From assembly GCF_001510895.1 (NCBI RefSeq), contig NZ_LPWA01000142.1, positions 62,001 through 126,000 on the forward strand: a stretch of DNA of 64,000 bases, given 5' to 3'. Made by a program: the position numbers and the translations under genes. Shown here one piece after another: positions 9,082 through 18,570 of the stretch. Origin of the DNA: Mesorhizobium loti (GTDB lineage: Bacteria; Pseudomonadota; Alphaproteobacteria; Rhizobiales; Rhizobiaceae). The notes beneath the pieces are model-generated. The model searched no databases and was not told the origin of the DNA. It saw only the letters and a list, made by a program, of their open reading frames with translations. Positions within the stretch are counted from its first letter, which is position 1, and the number at the start of each line of letters is the position of its first letter.

Positions 9082-9959
9082 ATGACACTGGCGGCGGCGG
9101 CGCAGTCCGCGACATGGACCTATGTGGACGGCGACTGGTACCAGGGCAACGTCGCCATTCTCGGACCGCGCAGCCATGCCATGTGGCTGGGCACCAGCGT
9201 CTTCGACGGCGCTCGCTGGTTCGAGGGCGTGGCACCCGACCTCGACCGCCACGCCGCACGCGTCAACGCCTCGGCGATCGCGCTTGGCCTGAAGCCTTCC
9301 ATGACGACGGAAGAGATCGTCGGGCTGACCTGGGATGCCTGAAGAAATTCGACGGCAAGACCGCCGTCTATATCAGGCCGATGTACTGGGCCGAGCATGG
9401 CGGCTATATGGGCGTGCCGGCCGATCCGTCCTCGACCCGCTTCTGCCTCTGCCTCTATGAATCGCCGATGATTCCGCCTTCCGGCTTTTCGATCGGCGTC
9501 TCGCCGTTCCGGCGGCCGACCATCGAGACCATGCCGACCAACGCCAAGGCCGGCTGCCTCTATCCCAACAATGGCCGCGCCATCCTCGAGGCCAAGATGC
9601 GCGGTTTCGACAACGCGCTGGTGCTGGACATGCTGGGCAATGTCGCCGAAACCGGCACCTCCAATATTTTCCTGGTCAAGGACGGCCATGTGATGACGCC
9701 GGCGGCCAACGGCACGTTCCTCTCCGGCATCACCCGCTCGCGCACGATCAACCTGCTCGGCGATTACGGCTTCAGAACCACGGAGAAGGCGCTCTCGATC
9801 CGCGAGTTTCTCGAAGCGGACGAGATCTTTTCGACCGGCAACCATTCGAAAGTGGTGCCGGTCACCCGCATCGAGGACCGCAGTCTTCAGCCCGGACCGG
9901 TGGCCAAGAAGGCGCGCGAGCTCTACTGGGATTGGGCGCATTCGACTTCCGCCGCCTGA
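9082..9959 (+). CDS. Branched-chain amino acid aminotransferase family (class IV), frameshifted
   Basis: About 292 residues if one base is restored. The first part (9082-9339) holds GPRSHAMWLGTSVFDGARWFEG. The second (from about 9340) holds KAGCLYPNNGRAILEAKMRGFDNALVLD, read in segments, with the PLP Lys in NAKAGCLYPN and the cofactor loop AETGTSNIFLVKDG. The frame breaks at 9337-9341, where adding one C turns GATGCCTGA into GATGCCCTGAAG and restores LKKFDGKTAVYIRP. Class IV enzymes transaminate Val/Ile/Leu or D-amino acids. Conservation on both sides argues for a sequence error rather than a decayed gene. Confidence 0.85.
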
Positions 9960-10066
9960 GCGGATAAAAAGGCGATCGGCGCTTCATTCCGGAGTTGCCC
10001 CAATCCATTCCAGACCTATCTTAGTCCGGTAGTCGCACCGGACTTTTTCCTGAGGGAGTACCATCC

Positions 10067-10669
10067 ATGGCTTTTGAGTTGCCCGCTTTGCCTTACGATT
10101 ATGAGGCCTTGCAGCCTTACATGTCGAAGGAGACGCTGGAGTATCACCACGACAAGCACCACAAGGCCTATGTCGACAACGGCAACAAGCTGGCCGCCGA
10201 GGCTGGAATGGGCGACCTGTCGGTCGAAGAGGTCGTGAAGCAGTCCTTCGGCAAGAATGCCGGGCTCTTCAACAATGCCGCCCAGCACTACAACCACATC
10301 CATTTCTGGAAATGGATGAAGAAGGGCGGCGGCGGCAACAAGCTGCCGGGCGCGTTGCAGAAGGCCGTCGACAGCGATCTCGGCGGCTACGACAAGTTCA
10401 AGGCGGACTTCATTGCCGCCGGCACCACCCAGTTCGGCTCCGGCTGGGCCTGGCTCTCGGTCAAGGACGGCAAGCTCGCGATCTCGAAGACCCCCAATGG
10501 CGAGAACCCGCTGGTCCATGGCGCTTCGCCGATCCTCGGCGTCGATGTGTGGGAGCACTCCTACTACATCGACTACCGCAACGCCCGCCCGAAATATCTC
10601 GAAGCCTTCGTCGATAGCCTCATCAACTGGGACTATGTCCTGGAGCTTTATGAGAAGGCGAAAGGCTGA
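10067..10669 (+). CDS. sodB: Superoxide dismutase, Fe/Mn family
   Basis: 200 residues, the usual length. Metal ligands are visible as His in YHHDKHHKAYVD, His in AAQHYNHIHFWKWM, and Asp and His in DVWEHSYYIDYRN. The GGGGNKLPG and TTQFGSGWAWL stretches are characteristic. There is no signal peptide, so it is cytosolic; it converts superoxide to hydrogen peroxide and oxygen. Rhizobial members may use Mn, Fe or either, so the metal is not assigned. GAGGGAG lies before ATG 10067, and a strong intrinsic terminator follows at 10681-10706. Single-gene transcription unit. Confidence 0.96.
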   Translation: MAFELPALPYDYEALQPYMSKETLEYHHDKHHKAYVDNGNKLAAEAGMGDLSVEEVVKQSFGKNAGLFNNAAQHYNHIHFWKWMKKGGGGNKLPGALQKAVDSDLGGYDKFKADFIAAGTTQFGSGWAWLSVKDGKLAISKTPNGENPLVHGASPILGVDVWEHSYYIDYRNARPKYLEAFVDSLINWDYVLELYEKAKG

Positions 10670-10680
10670 CCAATTCGAAG

Positions 10681-10706
10681 AAAAGCCCCGGCATGCCGGG
10701 GCTTTT
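10681..10706 (+). terminator. Rho-independent terminator of sodB
   Basis: A perfect inverted repeat AAAAGCCCCGG / CCGGGGCTTTT around a short centre, followed by TCTTTTTC. It begins 12 bases after the sodB stop codon. Confidence 0.93.
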
Positions 10707-10799
10707 CTTTTTCGGCCGGCGCAACACGTTCATCCTGGCGGGGAAAATCACTGGAGGGTCGAAGGAATATTTCCGCCGCGACGTCCGTTAACGTCTAGA

Positions 10800-10887
10800 G
10801 CAATTCCAGGAAAAGTGTGGAGCGGTTTTCCGTCCGGAATTGCGCCAACAAGGAGATTGAGCATTTCACCGTGAAACGGTGAAATGC
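10800..10887 (+). repeat. Composite hairpin repeat, subfamily A plus second hairpin
   Basis: Hairpin 1 (10800-10843): outer stem GCAATTCC/GGAATTGC, inner stem GGAAAA/TTTTCC, eleven-base loop GTGTGGAGCGG. A spacer with CAACAAGGAG follows. Hairpin 2 (10861-10887) has perfect twelve-base arms, GCATTTCACCGT and its complement, around GAA. It lies in the sodB to cytochrome c' gap. Related copies are at 19079, 19694, 25051, 27688, 45701, 56667 and 63391. Confidence 0.85.
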
Positions 10888-10924
10888 CTTGGTCGCACAC
10901 TCTCTTCATCATGGAGCCAATTGA

Positions 10925-11362
10925 ATGAGAAAGCTCGTCCTCGCCATCTCTATGCTCGCTTTTGCCGGTTCGGCCGCCTTTGCCGATCCGATCAAGGATC
11001 GCCAGGCCCTGATGAAGGAGCGCGGCAAGCTCGCCGGCCAATTATCGAAGGTCGTCAAGGGCGAGGACGATTTCGACGCGGCCGCGGTGCTGACGACACT
11101 CAAGGCCTTGCAGGCCAATGCCGAGAAATTCGATGCCGACACATTGTTCCCGGCCGGCAGCGACAAAGGCGACACCACGGCTGCGCCGAAGATCTGGCAA
11201 GATACGGCCGGCTTCAAGGCCAGCGCGGACAAGTTGCTGACCGACGTCAAAGCCGCGGTCGCCTCGCCGCCGGCCGATGTCGATGCGCTGAAGGCGCAGC
11301 TCAACACGATCGGCGGCGACTGCGGCACCTGCCATCAGAGCTATAGAATCAAGAAGGGCTGA
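10925..11362 (+). CDS. Cytochrome c' (class II c-type cytochrome)
   Basis: 145 residues with a signal peptide (MRKLVLAISMLAFAGSAAFA) and one C-terminal heme motif CGTCHQSYR near residues 133-137, the layout of class II cytochromes c'. The mature protein is predicted to be a four-helix bundle (DRQALMKERGKLAGQLSKVV is the first helix). Cytochromes c' are periplasmic and bind NO or act as electron carriers. GGAG lies nine bases before ATG 10925. A diheme cytochrome begins 9 bases after the stop, so the two are probably one operon. Heme attachment would use the Ccm system encoded at 39104-43145. Confidence 0.92.
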   Translation: MRKLVLAISMLAFAGSAAFADPIKDRQALMKERGKLAGQLSKVVKGEDDFDAAAVLTTLKALQANAEKFDADTLFPAGSDKGDTTAAPKIWQDTAGFKASADKLLTDVKAAVASPPADVDALKAQLNTIGGDCGTCHQSYRIKKG

Positions 11363-11371
11363 TCGCCCGCT

Positions 11372-12307
11372 ATGGCCTGGCTGAAGAAACTCGTCGGCGC
11401 CGTCATCGTGCTGGGCGGCGCCGGATGGGCGCTGTCGGCGCCCGTCAGGCTTGATGCCGCGGCCGTCGCGCAGCTCAGGCCTGGCGACGCGGCCAGGGGC
11501 AAGCGCATCTTCAATGCCGGCGGCTGCACGTCCTGCCATGCCAAACCGGGGTCGAAGGGTGACGCCCGCCTGGAACTTGCCGGCGGGCTGGAGCTGAAGA
11601 CGCCGTTCGGCATCTTCGTGCCGCCCAACATCTCGCAGGATCAAAAGGACGGCATCGGTGCCTGGAGCGAGGAAGACCTTGCCAATGCGATGCTGAAGGG
11701 CGTCTCGCCCTCCGGGGAGCATTTCTATCCGGCCTTTCCATACGCCTCATACGCGCGCATGAAGCCGGCCGATGTCGCCGACCTCTATGCCTTCATGAAG
11801 ACGCTGCCGGCGGTCACCGGCAAGGCGCCCGGCCACAAGCTCGCCTTCCCCTTCAATATCCGTCGCGGCATTGGCCTGTGGAAACTGCTCTATCTCAGCC
11901 CCGACCCGGTGATCGCCTTGCCCGAGGGCGCGCCGGACAAGGTGCTGGCCGGCCGCTATCTGGTCGAGGGACCCGGCCATTGTGGCGAATGCCACAGCCC
12001 GCGCGACTTTGCGGGCGGCGTGAAGAAGGCCGAGTGGCTGGCGGGTGCTGTCGCCGCCGAAGGCTCGGGCATCGTGCCCAACCTCACCCCGCAGGGCGGC
12101 ACCAAGGACTGGTCGGAGGGCGATATCGCCAACTATCTCGAAACCGGCTTCACGCCCGATTTCGACTCCGTCGGCGGCGCCATGGTCGAGGTGCAGCGCA
12201 ACATGGCTCAGTTGACGGCCGACGATCGCGCCGCGATCGCAGCCTATCTCAAGGCCGTCCCGCCGCATCCCAACGGCTATCCGGCGCGCAAGAAGCCAGC
12301 GGGCTGA
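11372..12307 (+). CDS. Diheme cytochrome c, membrane anchored
   Basis: 311 residues. A hydrophobic N-terminal segment (LVGAVIVLGGAGWAL) acts as an uncleaved anchor or signal. Two CXXCH sites, CTSCH (~residue 53) and CGECH (~residue 206), lie in two class I cytochrome domains, each with a later Met-rich region as possible axial ligand. The protein resembles the cytochrome subunits of alcohol and aldehyde dehydrogenases and passes electrons in the periplasm. No dehydrogenase flavin or PQQ subunit is adjacent; the partner next door is cytochrome c'. Tight spacing to that gene supports co-expression. Confidence 0.9.
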   Translation: MAWLKKLVGAVIVLGGAGWALSAPVRLDAAAVAQLRPGDAARGKRIFNAGGCTSCHAKPGSKGDARLELAGGLELKTPFGIFVPPNISQDQKDGIGAWSEEDLANAMLKGVSPSGEHFYPAFPYASYARMKPADVADLYAFMKTLPAVTGKAPGHKLAFPFNIRRGIGLWKLLYLSPDPVIALPEGAPDKVLAGRYLVEGPGHCGECHSPRDFAGGVKKAEWLAGAVAAEGSGIVPNLTPQGGTKDWSEGDIANYLETGFTPDFDSVGGAMVEVQRNMAQLTADDRAAIAAYLKAVPPHPNGYPARKKPAG

Positions 12308-12435
12308 TAAGACGCGTATCGCCCAAAAAGCATGCCGCGGTTGGGAACACGGGCAAACGACCGCATATTAGTTGACTTAAATAATCATGTATTATAGGCG
12401 CTTCGGCCAGTTTCCTGGCAGACCGAAGCTTGGCC

Positions 12436-15030
12436 ATGCACTCTCTCGACCTCGTGTCCGAATTTACCCGTGGCGAGCAGCGCGCAGCGCTTCTCTTCGC
12501 CGATGGGCGCAGCCTCTCCTACGCCGAGCTTGACGAGCTTGCGGGGCGCTTCGCCACGCGGCTGGGGCAAGGGGAAAAGCAGCTCGTGGCCATCTCGGCG
12601 GAAGCCTCCGAACATGCGGTCGTCGCCTATCTTGGAGCCCTGCTGACGGGCCATGCGGTGGCCATGCTGCCGCCTTGCGACAAAAGGCTCTGGGACGACT
12701 TCCTGGCGGCCTTCCGGCCGGATTTCACCTACCGGCCAGCCGATGGCCGCTGGCGTCTGGTTGAGGAGGCCCAGCCCGCACGGGACACTGAACCGCTGCA
12801 CCCGGATCTCGCGCTGCTGCTGATGACGTCCGGCAGCTCGGGCGCGCCAAGGCGGTCAGGCTCTCCTATGCCAATCTCGAAGCCAATGCGCGCTCGATCG
12901 CAACCTATCTCGAGCTCTCGTCCACCGACCGGGCCGCGCTGGTGCTGCCGCTGCATTATTCCTACGGACTGTCGGTCCTCAATTCGCACCTGATTGCCGG
13001 CGGCAGCATCCTCTTCCCCGGCGTCTCGGTCATGGACGGCGATTTCCTCAACACAGTCGCCGATGGCGGCTGCACGAATCTGTCCGGCGTCCCGTATTCT
13101 TACGAACTGCTGGAAAGAGTGCGTTTCCGCGACGCCGAGCTCAAGGCTTTGCGCATGATGACGGTGGCTGGCGGACAGCTCGGTCCCGACCTCATCCGCC
13201 TGTACCGGGACACATGCGCGCCAGAGGTGGCAGCCTCTTCGTCATGTATGGCCAGACGGAGGCCACAGCACGCATCGCTTTCGTGCCGCCGGAGAGCCTT
13301 CTCGACAGGGAGGAGCGGATCGGTGTGGCCGTCCCCGGCGGCAGCCTTGGCCTTGTCGATGCCGACGGAGAGCCGATTAGCCGGTCGGGCATCCCGGGAG
13401 AACTCGTCTATCGCGGCCCGAATGTGATGATGGGTTACGGTGCGCGGCGCTGCGACCTCGCGCGCGGCGCCGAACTCGCAGCCCTCAACACCGGCGACAT
13501 TGCGGTGCGGGACGAACAGGGTTTCTTCCGCATCGTCGGGCGCAAAAGCCGCTTCGCCAAGATTGCCGGCCTCAGGATCGGCTTCGATATCATGGAGCAG
13601 GCGCTGGCGCGGGCAGGTATCGCCGCTGTCGTGCTTGGCGACGATCGAGGGCTGCAGGCCTATGTGACCGATGCTGACACGGCTGGGAGGGCGCAGCGCG
13701 TCCTCGCCGACACCAGCCGTCTCCCGGCCAACCTCGTTTGCGTCACGCCGCGCGAGGATTTTCCCCGGCTTGCCGCGGGTAAGATCGACTACGCCTGCCT
13801 TGAGCGGGAGATGCTGAAAAGGCGGACGGAAATCCGCTCGGAGGCGGGTAGCGTGGTGGGCGCCTACGCCCGCGTGTTCTATCCGCTCGCCGCTGGCCGC
13901 AACGACAGCTTCGTCTCTCTCGGCGGAGATTCCCTTCGCTTCCTGCAACTGATCCTGGAACTCGAACGCCTCGGCATGGAGCTGCCGGAAGGCTGGGAGC
14001 GCATGAGCATTGCAGAACTTTGCAACCGCTACGGGGCCGCGCGGGCCCCCGAGCGAAAGCATGCAAGCGAGCTGCCGGCCGATTTGGTGCTGAGGGTCAT
14101 CGCGATCCTGCTTGTGGTGGTGCATCACGAGACGCTGTGGCCTATTCCCGGCGGCTCCGGCGTCATGATGCTGCTCGTCGGCTTCAGCCTGGCGCGCTTC
14201 CAGTCGGCTCATTTCCTTGCCGGCCGGATCCGGCAGGCGCTGAGGCCTGCGATCGATGTCCTGATCCCGTATTTTCTCATCGTCGCCGCCTACGCGGTCG
14301 GCTGGCGGGCTGTCCCTTGGGCCTCGATAACGCTTACCGGGAATTTCGGCTTTGCCGAACCGGAACGCGGCGAGATGATCCCTTACCTTTACTGGTTCAT
14401 CGAGGCCTATGCGCAGACCCTTCTCGCCTTCGCCCTCATCTTTGCCGTTCCAGGTGTGCGCGAGTTCGCCCGGGCTCGGCCGTTTGCCTCCTCGCTCGGC
14501 CTTTTGGGGTTTGCCGTCGCCGCGCGCGTCTTCATCCCGCCGTTCGTGGACATCGGCAATCGCCAGATCTTCGCCATCTACTGGGTCTTCCACCTTGCCG
14601 TCTTCGCTGGTGCGCCGGTCTCGCCGACACTCCCCTAAGGAAGCTCGTCGTGGCCGCGTTTGCCGCCGCCGTGCTCGGCTACCTGGCCTTTTGGGAGACG
14701 GTCTGGGTGGGCACGACGGTCAAATATCTGATGGTCTTCGCGGCGCTCTTGGTTCTTCTCTACATGCCGCGCGTCCGCTTGCCATCCGGAGTTGGGCGAG
14801 TGGTCAAGCAGGTCGCCGTCGCCGCGTTCCCGATCTACCTGTTCCACCGCTTCGTCCCGGAGCTGTTGATGGCCCCCGTTGCAGGCGCGCTGCCGCCTCC
14901 TGTCTTCCAACTGCTTGCGATTGCCGGCGGCATTTGCATAGGCATCGTCGCCGGCAAAGTCTTGGCAGGCATGCGAAACCTGCGCGGCAGATTTGCCATG
15001 GGGCGCCAGCCGAAATTGCGCTCTGCCTGA
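12436..15030 (+). CDS. Adenylation domain - carrier domain - acyltransferase 3 fusion, three frameshifts
   Basis: About 865 residues once three single-base losses (near 12848, 13213 and 14613) are restored. Residues ~1-460 form an AMP-binding ligase: LLMTSGSSGAPK (P-loop), YGQTEA, GELVYRGPNVMMGY, NTGDIAVRDEQGFFRIVGR and AAGKIDY with the catalytic Lys. Residues ~470-540 form a carrier domain with SLGGDSLRFLQL, whose Ser would carry phosphopantetheine. From ~555 onward is a multi-helix acyltransferase-3 domain beginning LRVIAILLVVVHHETLW. It could activate an acid, load it in cis and pass it across the inner membrane. ATG 12436 and TTG 12430 are both possible starts. Acid and acceptor are unknown. 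Confidence 0.8.
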
Positions 15031-15065
15031 ACGCCTCGGCCGCGGTCGGGCCAAGCCGCTCGTCG

Positions 15066-15455
15066 TTACGGGTGGCGGTCGCCCAGGAAGTCGAAGCCGT
15101 TTTCGAAAAAGTGATTGTAGTCGCAGGTCAGTTCCTCGCCGGGCACGATGTCGCGCAAGGCATAGGCCTCTTCCGGAGAGGAGATATCACAATTCGGGTC
15201 GTCGGCGTGGTTCATGTAGCGGGCGTCATCCGCCTCGAAGACGATGAAGTTGGGATCGCGCCGGTCCGGATAGGAATAGCGGTCGAGATAGGACTTAACC
15301 GGGCCGGATTCGCCCTCGTAGGTTTCTACCGGAATGCGACGGTCGAACCTTGGATCGAGCTTCCAGATCAATGTGCCTCGCCGAATGTGGTGTTTGGCGA
15401 AGACGCCGATGCCCTGGATAGGCGATTTGTCGAGATAGACGTCGACGAGCAGCAT
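15066..15455 (-). CDS. SET domain protein (putative protein-lysine methyltransferase)
   Basis: 129 residues, essentially a stand-alone SET domain. It shows an N-terminal KSPIQGIGVFAKHHIRRGT strand region, the YMNHADDPNCDI motif (RFxNHxxxPN type) and GEELTCDYNHFF, which build the pseudoknot binding S-adenosylmethionine and lysine. ATG 15455 is chosen because AAGG precedes it; an open frame continues 63 bases upstream. Bacterial SET proteins methylate lysines on ribosomal, DNA-binding or unknown proteins; no target is evident here. It lies between the acyltransferase fusion (convergent) and oligopeptidase B (same strand, 100 bases upstream). Confidence 0.85.
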   Translation of the reverse strand: MLLVDVYLDKSPIQGIGVFAKHHIRRGTLIWKLDPRFDRRIPVETYEGESGPVKSYLDRYSYPDRRDPNFIVFEADDARYMNHADDPNCDISSPEEAYALRDIVPGEELTCDYNHFFENGFDFLGDRHP

Positions 15456-15555
15456 GACGAACCTTGCGAATGTATGGGGCGCGGCCCGAAAAGACCGCGA
15501 CCAAAAACGACGGCGCATTGCGTAGCGCGCGGCCCTCGCGATTGCGAGGGAAAAA

Positions 15556-17667
15556 TCAGGTCTTGCCGGTCACTTTCAAGGCATAGGCGTAGATGTACGC
15601 GATCTCCTCCAGCCGCGAGAACCGGCCCGACGCGCCGGCATGGCCGGACTCCATGTTGATCTTGAACAGCACCGGATTGTCGCCCGCCTTACGCTCGCGC
15701 AGCCGCGCCACCCATTTGGCCGGCTCCCAATAGGTGACGCGCGGATCGGTGAGCCCGGCCAGCGCCAGGATCGGTGGATAGTCGAGCGCCACGACATTGT
15801 CGTAGGGCGAATAGGCCGCGATCGTGTTGTAATCGTCGGCGGAAGCGATGGGGTTGCCCCATTCCGGCCATTCCGGCGGCGTCAGCGGCAAGCTGGCGTC
15901 GAGCATGGTGGTGAGCACGTCGACGAACGGTACCTCGGCTACGATGCCTCCGAAACTTTCGGGCGCCATGTTGGCGATCGCCCCCATCAGCATGCCGCCG
16001 GCCGAGCCGCCTTGGGCGACGATGCGGTCGTGTTGCGTGTAACGCTCGGCCACCAGATGGCGCGCGCAGGCGATGAAGTCGGTGAAGGTATTCATCTTGT
16101 GCGCCCGCTTGCCGTCGTCGTACCAGCCATAGCCCTTGTCCTTGCCGCCGCGTATATGCGCGATGGCGAAGACGAAGCCGCGATCGACGAGCGAGAACCA
16201 GTTGGTGTTGAACGCCGCCGGCACCGCGATGCCGTAGGAGCCGTAGCCGTAAAGCAGGCAGGGGGCCGAGCCGTCGAGGGCTGTGTCGCGGTGGTGCAGA
16301 AGCGAGATCGGCACCAGTTCGCCGTCGGCGGCAGGCGCCATCAGCCGACGTGTGACATAGCGCTCCGGATCGTGGCCCGAAGGCACTTCCTGCGTCTTCA
16401 AAAGTACGCGGTCGCGGGTGCGCATGTTGTAGTCGAACACCTGCGCCGGCGTCGTCATCGACGAATAGGTGAAGCGCATCACCTCGGTGTCGTATTCGTA
16501 GGAGCCGGAGAGACCGAGCGAAAAGGCCTCCTCGTCGAAGGAAATGAAATGCTCCTCGCCGCTCGAACGGTCGCGCACGACGATGCGCGGCAGGCCTTCC
16601 TTGCGCTCCAGCCTGACCATGTGGTGCTTGAAGCCGAGCACCGACAGGATCAGCCGGCCGGGTTCGTGCGGCACCAGTTCCTTCCAGTTGGCGCGCACCG
16701 GATCTTCGGCCGGCGCGGTCATGATCTTGAAGTCCTTGGCGCCGTCGGCATTGGTGAGGATGAAGAAGACATCGCCGCCTTCCTCCAGATCATATTGCAG
16801 GCCGGCTTCGCGAACCGCCACCAGCGTCGGCTCGACGAACGGTCCGTCGGCGCGCAGAAGCCTGTATTCCGATGTCTCGTGATCGTTGATGCCGATCATG
16901 ATCCAGTCGTTGGAGCGAGTGCCGCTGACATCCATGAAGAAACCCGGGTCGGTCTCCTCATAGATCAGCTGGTCGTTTTCAAGCCTGTCGCCAAGTGCAT
17001 GGAAGAACACTTTCGACGGGCGGTGGCTGTCGTCGAGGCGGGTATAGAAGAAGCCGTCGTCGCCGGCGTTCCATACACCGCCGCCGCCCGTATCAGGGAT
17101 CTGGTCGGCCAGTTCCTTGCCGCTGGCGACATCGCGCACGCGCAGCGTGAAGAATTCCGAGCCCTTGTCGTCGAACGCCCAGAGCAGCTTCCTGTGATCG
17201 GCCGAATGGTCGACGCCGCCGAGACGGAAATAGGGCTTGCCTTCGGCTTCCACGTCGCCGTCGAGCAGGATCTCCTCTGTGCCGCCATCGCGCGGCGTGC
17301 GGAAGTAGCGCGGCTGCTCGCCGCCCTGCCGGAAGGACGAGCCATAGGCGTAGGGACCGTCCTTCATCGGCACGGTGGAGTCGTCTTCCTTGATGCGCCC
17401 CTTCATCTCGGCGAACAGCTTGGCCCGCAGTTCGGCCGTGTCGGCCATCAGCGCCGCCTGGTAGGCATTCTCGGCCTCGAGATGGGCGCGGATCGCGCCG
17501 TCGAGGAGCGATGGATCCCTGAACATCGCCTGCCAGTTGTCGGCGCGCATCCAGGCATAGTCGTCGGTGCGGGTGATGCCGTGATGCACATCGAAGACAG
17601 GGCGTTTCTCGGGCCGCGGCGGGTTGGCGGTCGGGAAGGCGGCCAGGAAGGTGGAAGGTCTGGTCAT
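15556..17667 (-). CDS. ptrB: Oligopeptidase B (S9A serine peptidase)
   Basis: 703 residues. The N-terminal half is the seven-bladed propeller (e.g. FRTPRDGGTEEILLDGDVEA read in pieces). The C-terminal alpha/beta-hydrolase domain has Ser in GGSAGGMLMG, Asp in LAGLTDPRVTYWEP and His in ESGHAGASGRF. Such enzymes cleave short peptides after Arg or Lys in the cytosol. ATG 17667 yields the usual start (MTRPSTFLAAFP); an upstream in-frame ATG at 17712 adds 15 unlikely residues. No signal peptide. Single gene, divergent from the small exported protein at 17790. Confidence 0.93.
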   Translation of the reverse strand: MTRPSTFLAAFPTANPPRPEKRPVFDVHHGITRTDDYAWMRADNWQAMFRDPSLLDGAIRAHLEAENAYQAALMADTAELRAKLFAEMKGRIKEDDSTVPMKDGPYAYGSSFRQGGEQPRYFRTPRDGGTEEILLDGDVEAEGKPYFRLGGVDHSADHRKLLWAFDDKGSEFFTLRVRDVASGKELADQIPDTGGGGVWNAGDDGFFYTRLDDSHRPSKVFFHALGDRLENDQLIYEETDPGFFMDVSGTRSNDWIMIGINDHETSEYRLLRADGPFVEPTLVAVREAGLQYDLEEGGDVFFILTNADGAKDFKIMTAPAEDPVRANWKELVPHEPGRLILSVLGFKHHMVRLERKEGLPRIVVRDRSSGEEHFISFDEEAFSLGLSGSYEYDTEVMRFTYSSMTTPAQVFDYNMRTRDRVLLKTQEVPSGHDPERYVTRRLMAPAADGELVPISLLHHRDTALDGSAPCLLYGYGSYGIAVPAAFNTNWFSLVDRGFVFAIAHIRGGKDKGYGWYDDGKRAHKMNTFTDFIACARHLVAERYTQHDRIVAQGGSAGGMLMGAIANMAPESFGGIVAEVPFVDVLTTMLDASLPLTPPEWPEWGNPIASADDYNTIAAYSPYDNVVALDYPPILALAGLTDPRVTYWEPAKWVARLRERKAGDNPVLFKINMESGHAGASGRFSRLEEIAYIYAYALKVTGKT

Positions 17668-17789
17668 TACGTCTCGCTGTGGAATTTGCCCGAAATTTTG
17701 CTTGAATGGCAAATGAACACGCCGCTCAGCAGCGGTTCAAGGGGCGCGGTTCAAGGTGCTCTACAGAAAGTAAGTTGAAGGGGGAAAAG

Positions 17790-18158
17790 ATGAAATCCTA
17801 TGTTCGCGCCGCTGCGGCTTTTGTTGTCGCTTCGACAGTGCTGGCTTTTTCCGGTCAGTCTCATGCAACCGTATTCGCCGCCTGGCAAGTGGCGGGCGTG
17901 CCGTTCGGCGACACGCTCAACGCACGCAAATATCCGTCAAACACATCGCAAAAGCAGGCCGCCTATCCGAATGGTGCCGTCTTGCAGATGACCGGCCGCT
18001 GCACGGGCGGGATAGATTTGCTCGACATTGCCGGCCAGCCGCACTGGAAGCAGCGGCAGGCGATCCGCTATCGCTGGTGCGAGGTCTGGCACGATCCGGC
18101 GCAGGACGGTCATTTCGTCACCGGCTGGGTCTACGGCAAATATATCGTGCCCTATTGA
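17790..18158 (+). CDS. Exported SH3-like small protein
   Basis: 122 residues. A signal peptide (MKSYVRAAAAFVVASTVLAF, cleavage near SHATV) precedes a compact domain. The pattern GVPFGDTLNARKYPS, MTGRCTGGIDL and WCEVWHDPAQDGHFVTGWVYGKYI resembles bacterial SH3b domains found in envelope proteins that bind peptidoglycan. ATG 17790 is supported by GGGGGA seven bases upstream. Two Cys residues could form a periplasmic disulfide. Function not established; a cell-wall or host-interaction role is only a guess. Confidence 0.72.
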   Translation: MKSYVRAAAAFVVASTVLAFSGQSHATVFAAWQVAGVPFGDTLNARKYPSNTSQKQAAYPNGAVLQMTGRCTGGIDLLDIAGQPHWKQRQAIRYRWCEVWHDPAQDGHFVTGWVYGKYIVPY

Positions 18159-18570
18159 GAGATCTGTCGCGGCCGCCCGCGTTGCCCGCTCCACGCGAGG
18201 ATGAGTGTTCTTGCAGCCTGTGGTCTGCAGGATTCTTCGTGCCGGCGGCCAAGCATTTGTCAAGCATTAACGACCTTCTTTGGCGCTGCCCGAGGTGTAA
18301 AGCGTATTTGACGTTGCGTCAGGCCGATCTGGTCCGGCCAGAAAAATCTCGCTAAGTTACACGGCGCACGAATTTTTGAAGCTGAATCGGCAATATTTTA
18401 TGAATATCGCCGAATATAGTTCAATAGGCGAATTGACTTACTTGCAGCATAGCGTCATTAAGATAACGCGACGCGAATCGCAGAGGCTTGCCTATATGAA
18501 ATTCGCGCGATGCCCAATCCCAGAAAAAGGGCGCAGTCTAGAAACAAACTCTCGTTGGGGCCTGAACACA
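18159..18570 (+). other. Long non-coding leader region upstream of mucR
   Basis: 411 bases without a convincing gene. The last ~220 bases are distinctly AT-rich against the GC-rich surroundings, including an imperfect inverted repeat at 18388-18412 (CGGCAATATT / AATATCGCCG around TTATG). One frame is open from 18376 in phase with mucR, but its residues do not look like a protein domain. The region probably holds the mucR promoter. MucR/Ros proteins are known to repress their own genes through AT-rich sites, so autoregulation here is plausible. Confidence 0.6.
18388..18412. promoter_or_regulatory. Inverted repeat in mucR upstream region
   Basis: Arms CGGCAATATT (18388-18397) and AATATCGCCG (18403-18412) match at nine of ten positions around a five-base centre, inside AT-rich DNA 160 bases before the mucR ATG. 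It may be an operator, possibly for MucR itself; no direct evidence. Confidence 0.4.

Noticed and set aside
12372-12397. TTGACT plus TATTAT words as a promoter of the fusion gene
   Set aside because: Spacing between the two words is only 12-14 bases, too short for a standard -35/-10 pair. The AT-rich segment may still hold the promoter in another register.
15533-15550. CCCTCGC/GCGAGGG hairpin between oligopeptidase B and the SET gene as a terminator
   Set aside because: On the transcribed minus strand the T-run comes before the stem, not after it, so it lacks terminator form.
15640-17778. A 712-codon plus-strand frame opposite oligopeptidase B
   Set aside because: Mirror of a long GC-rich gene. 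The minus strand carries the full catalytic triad.
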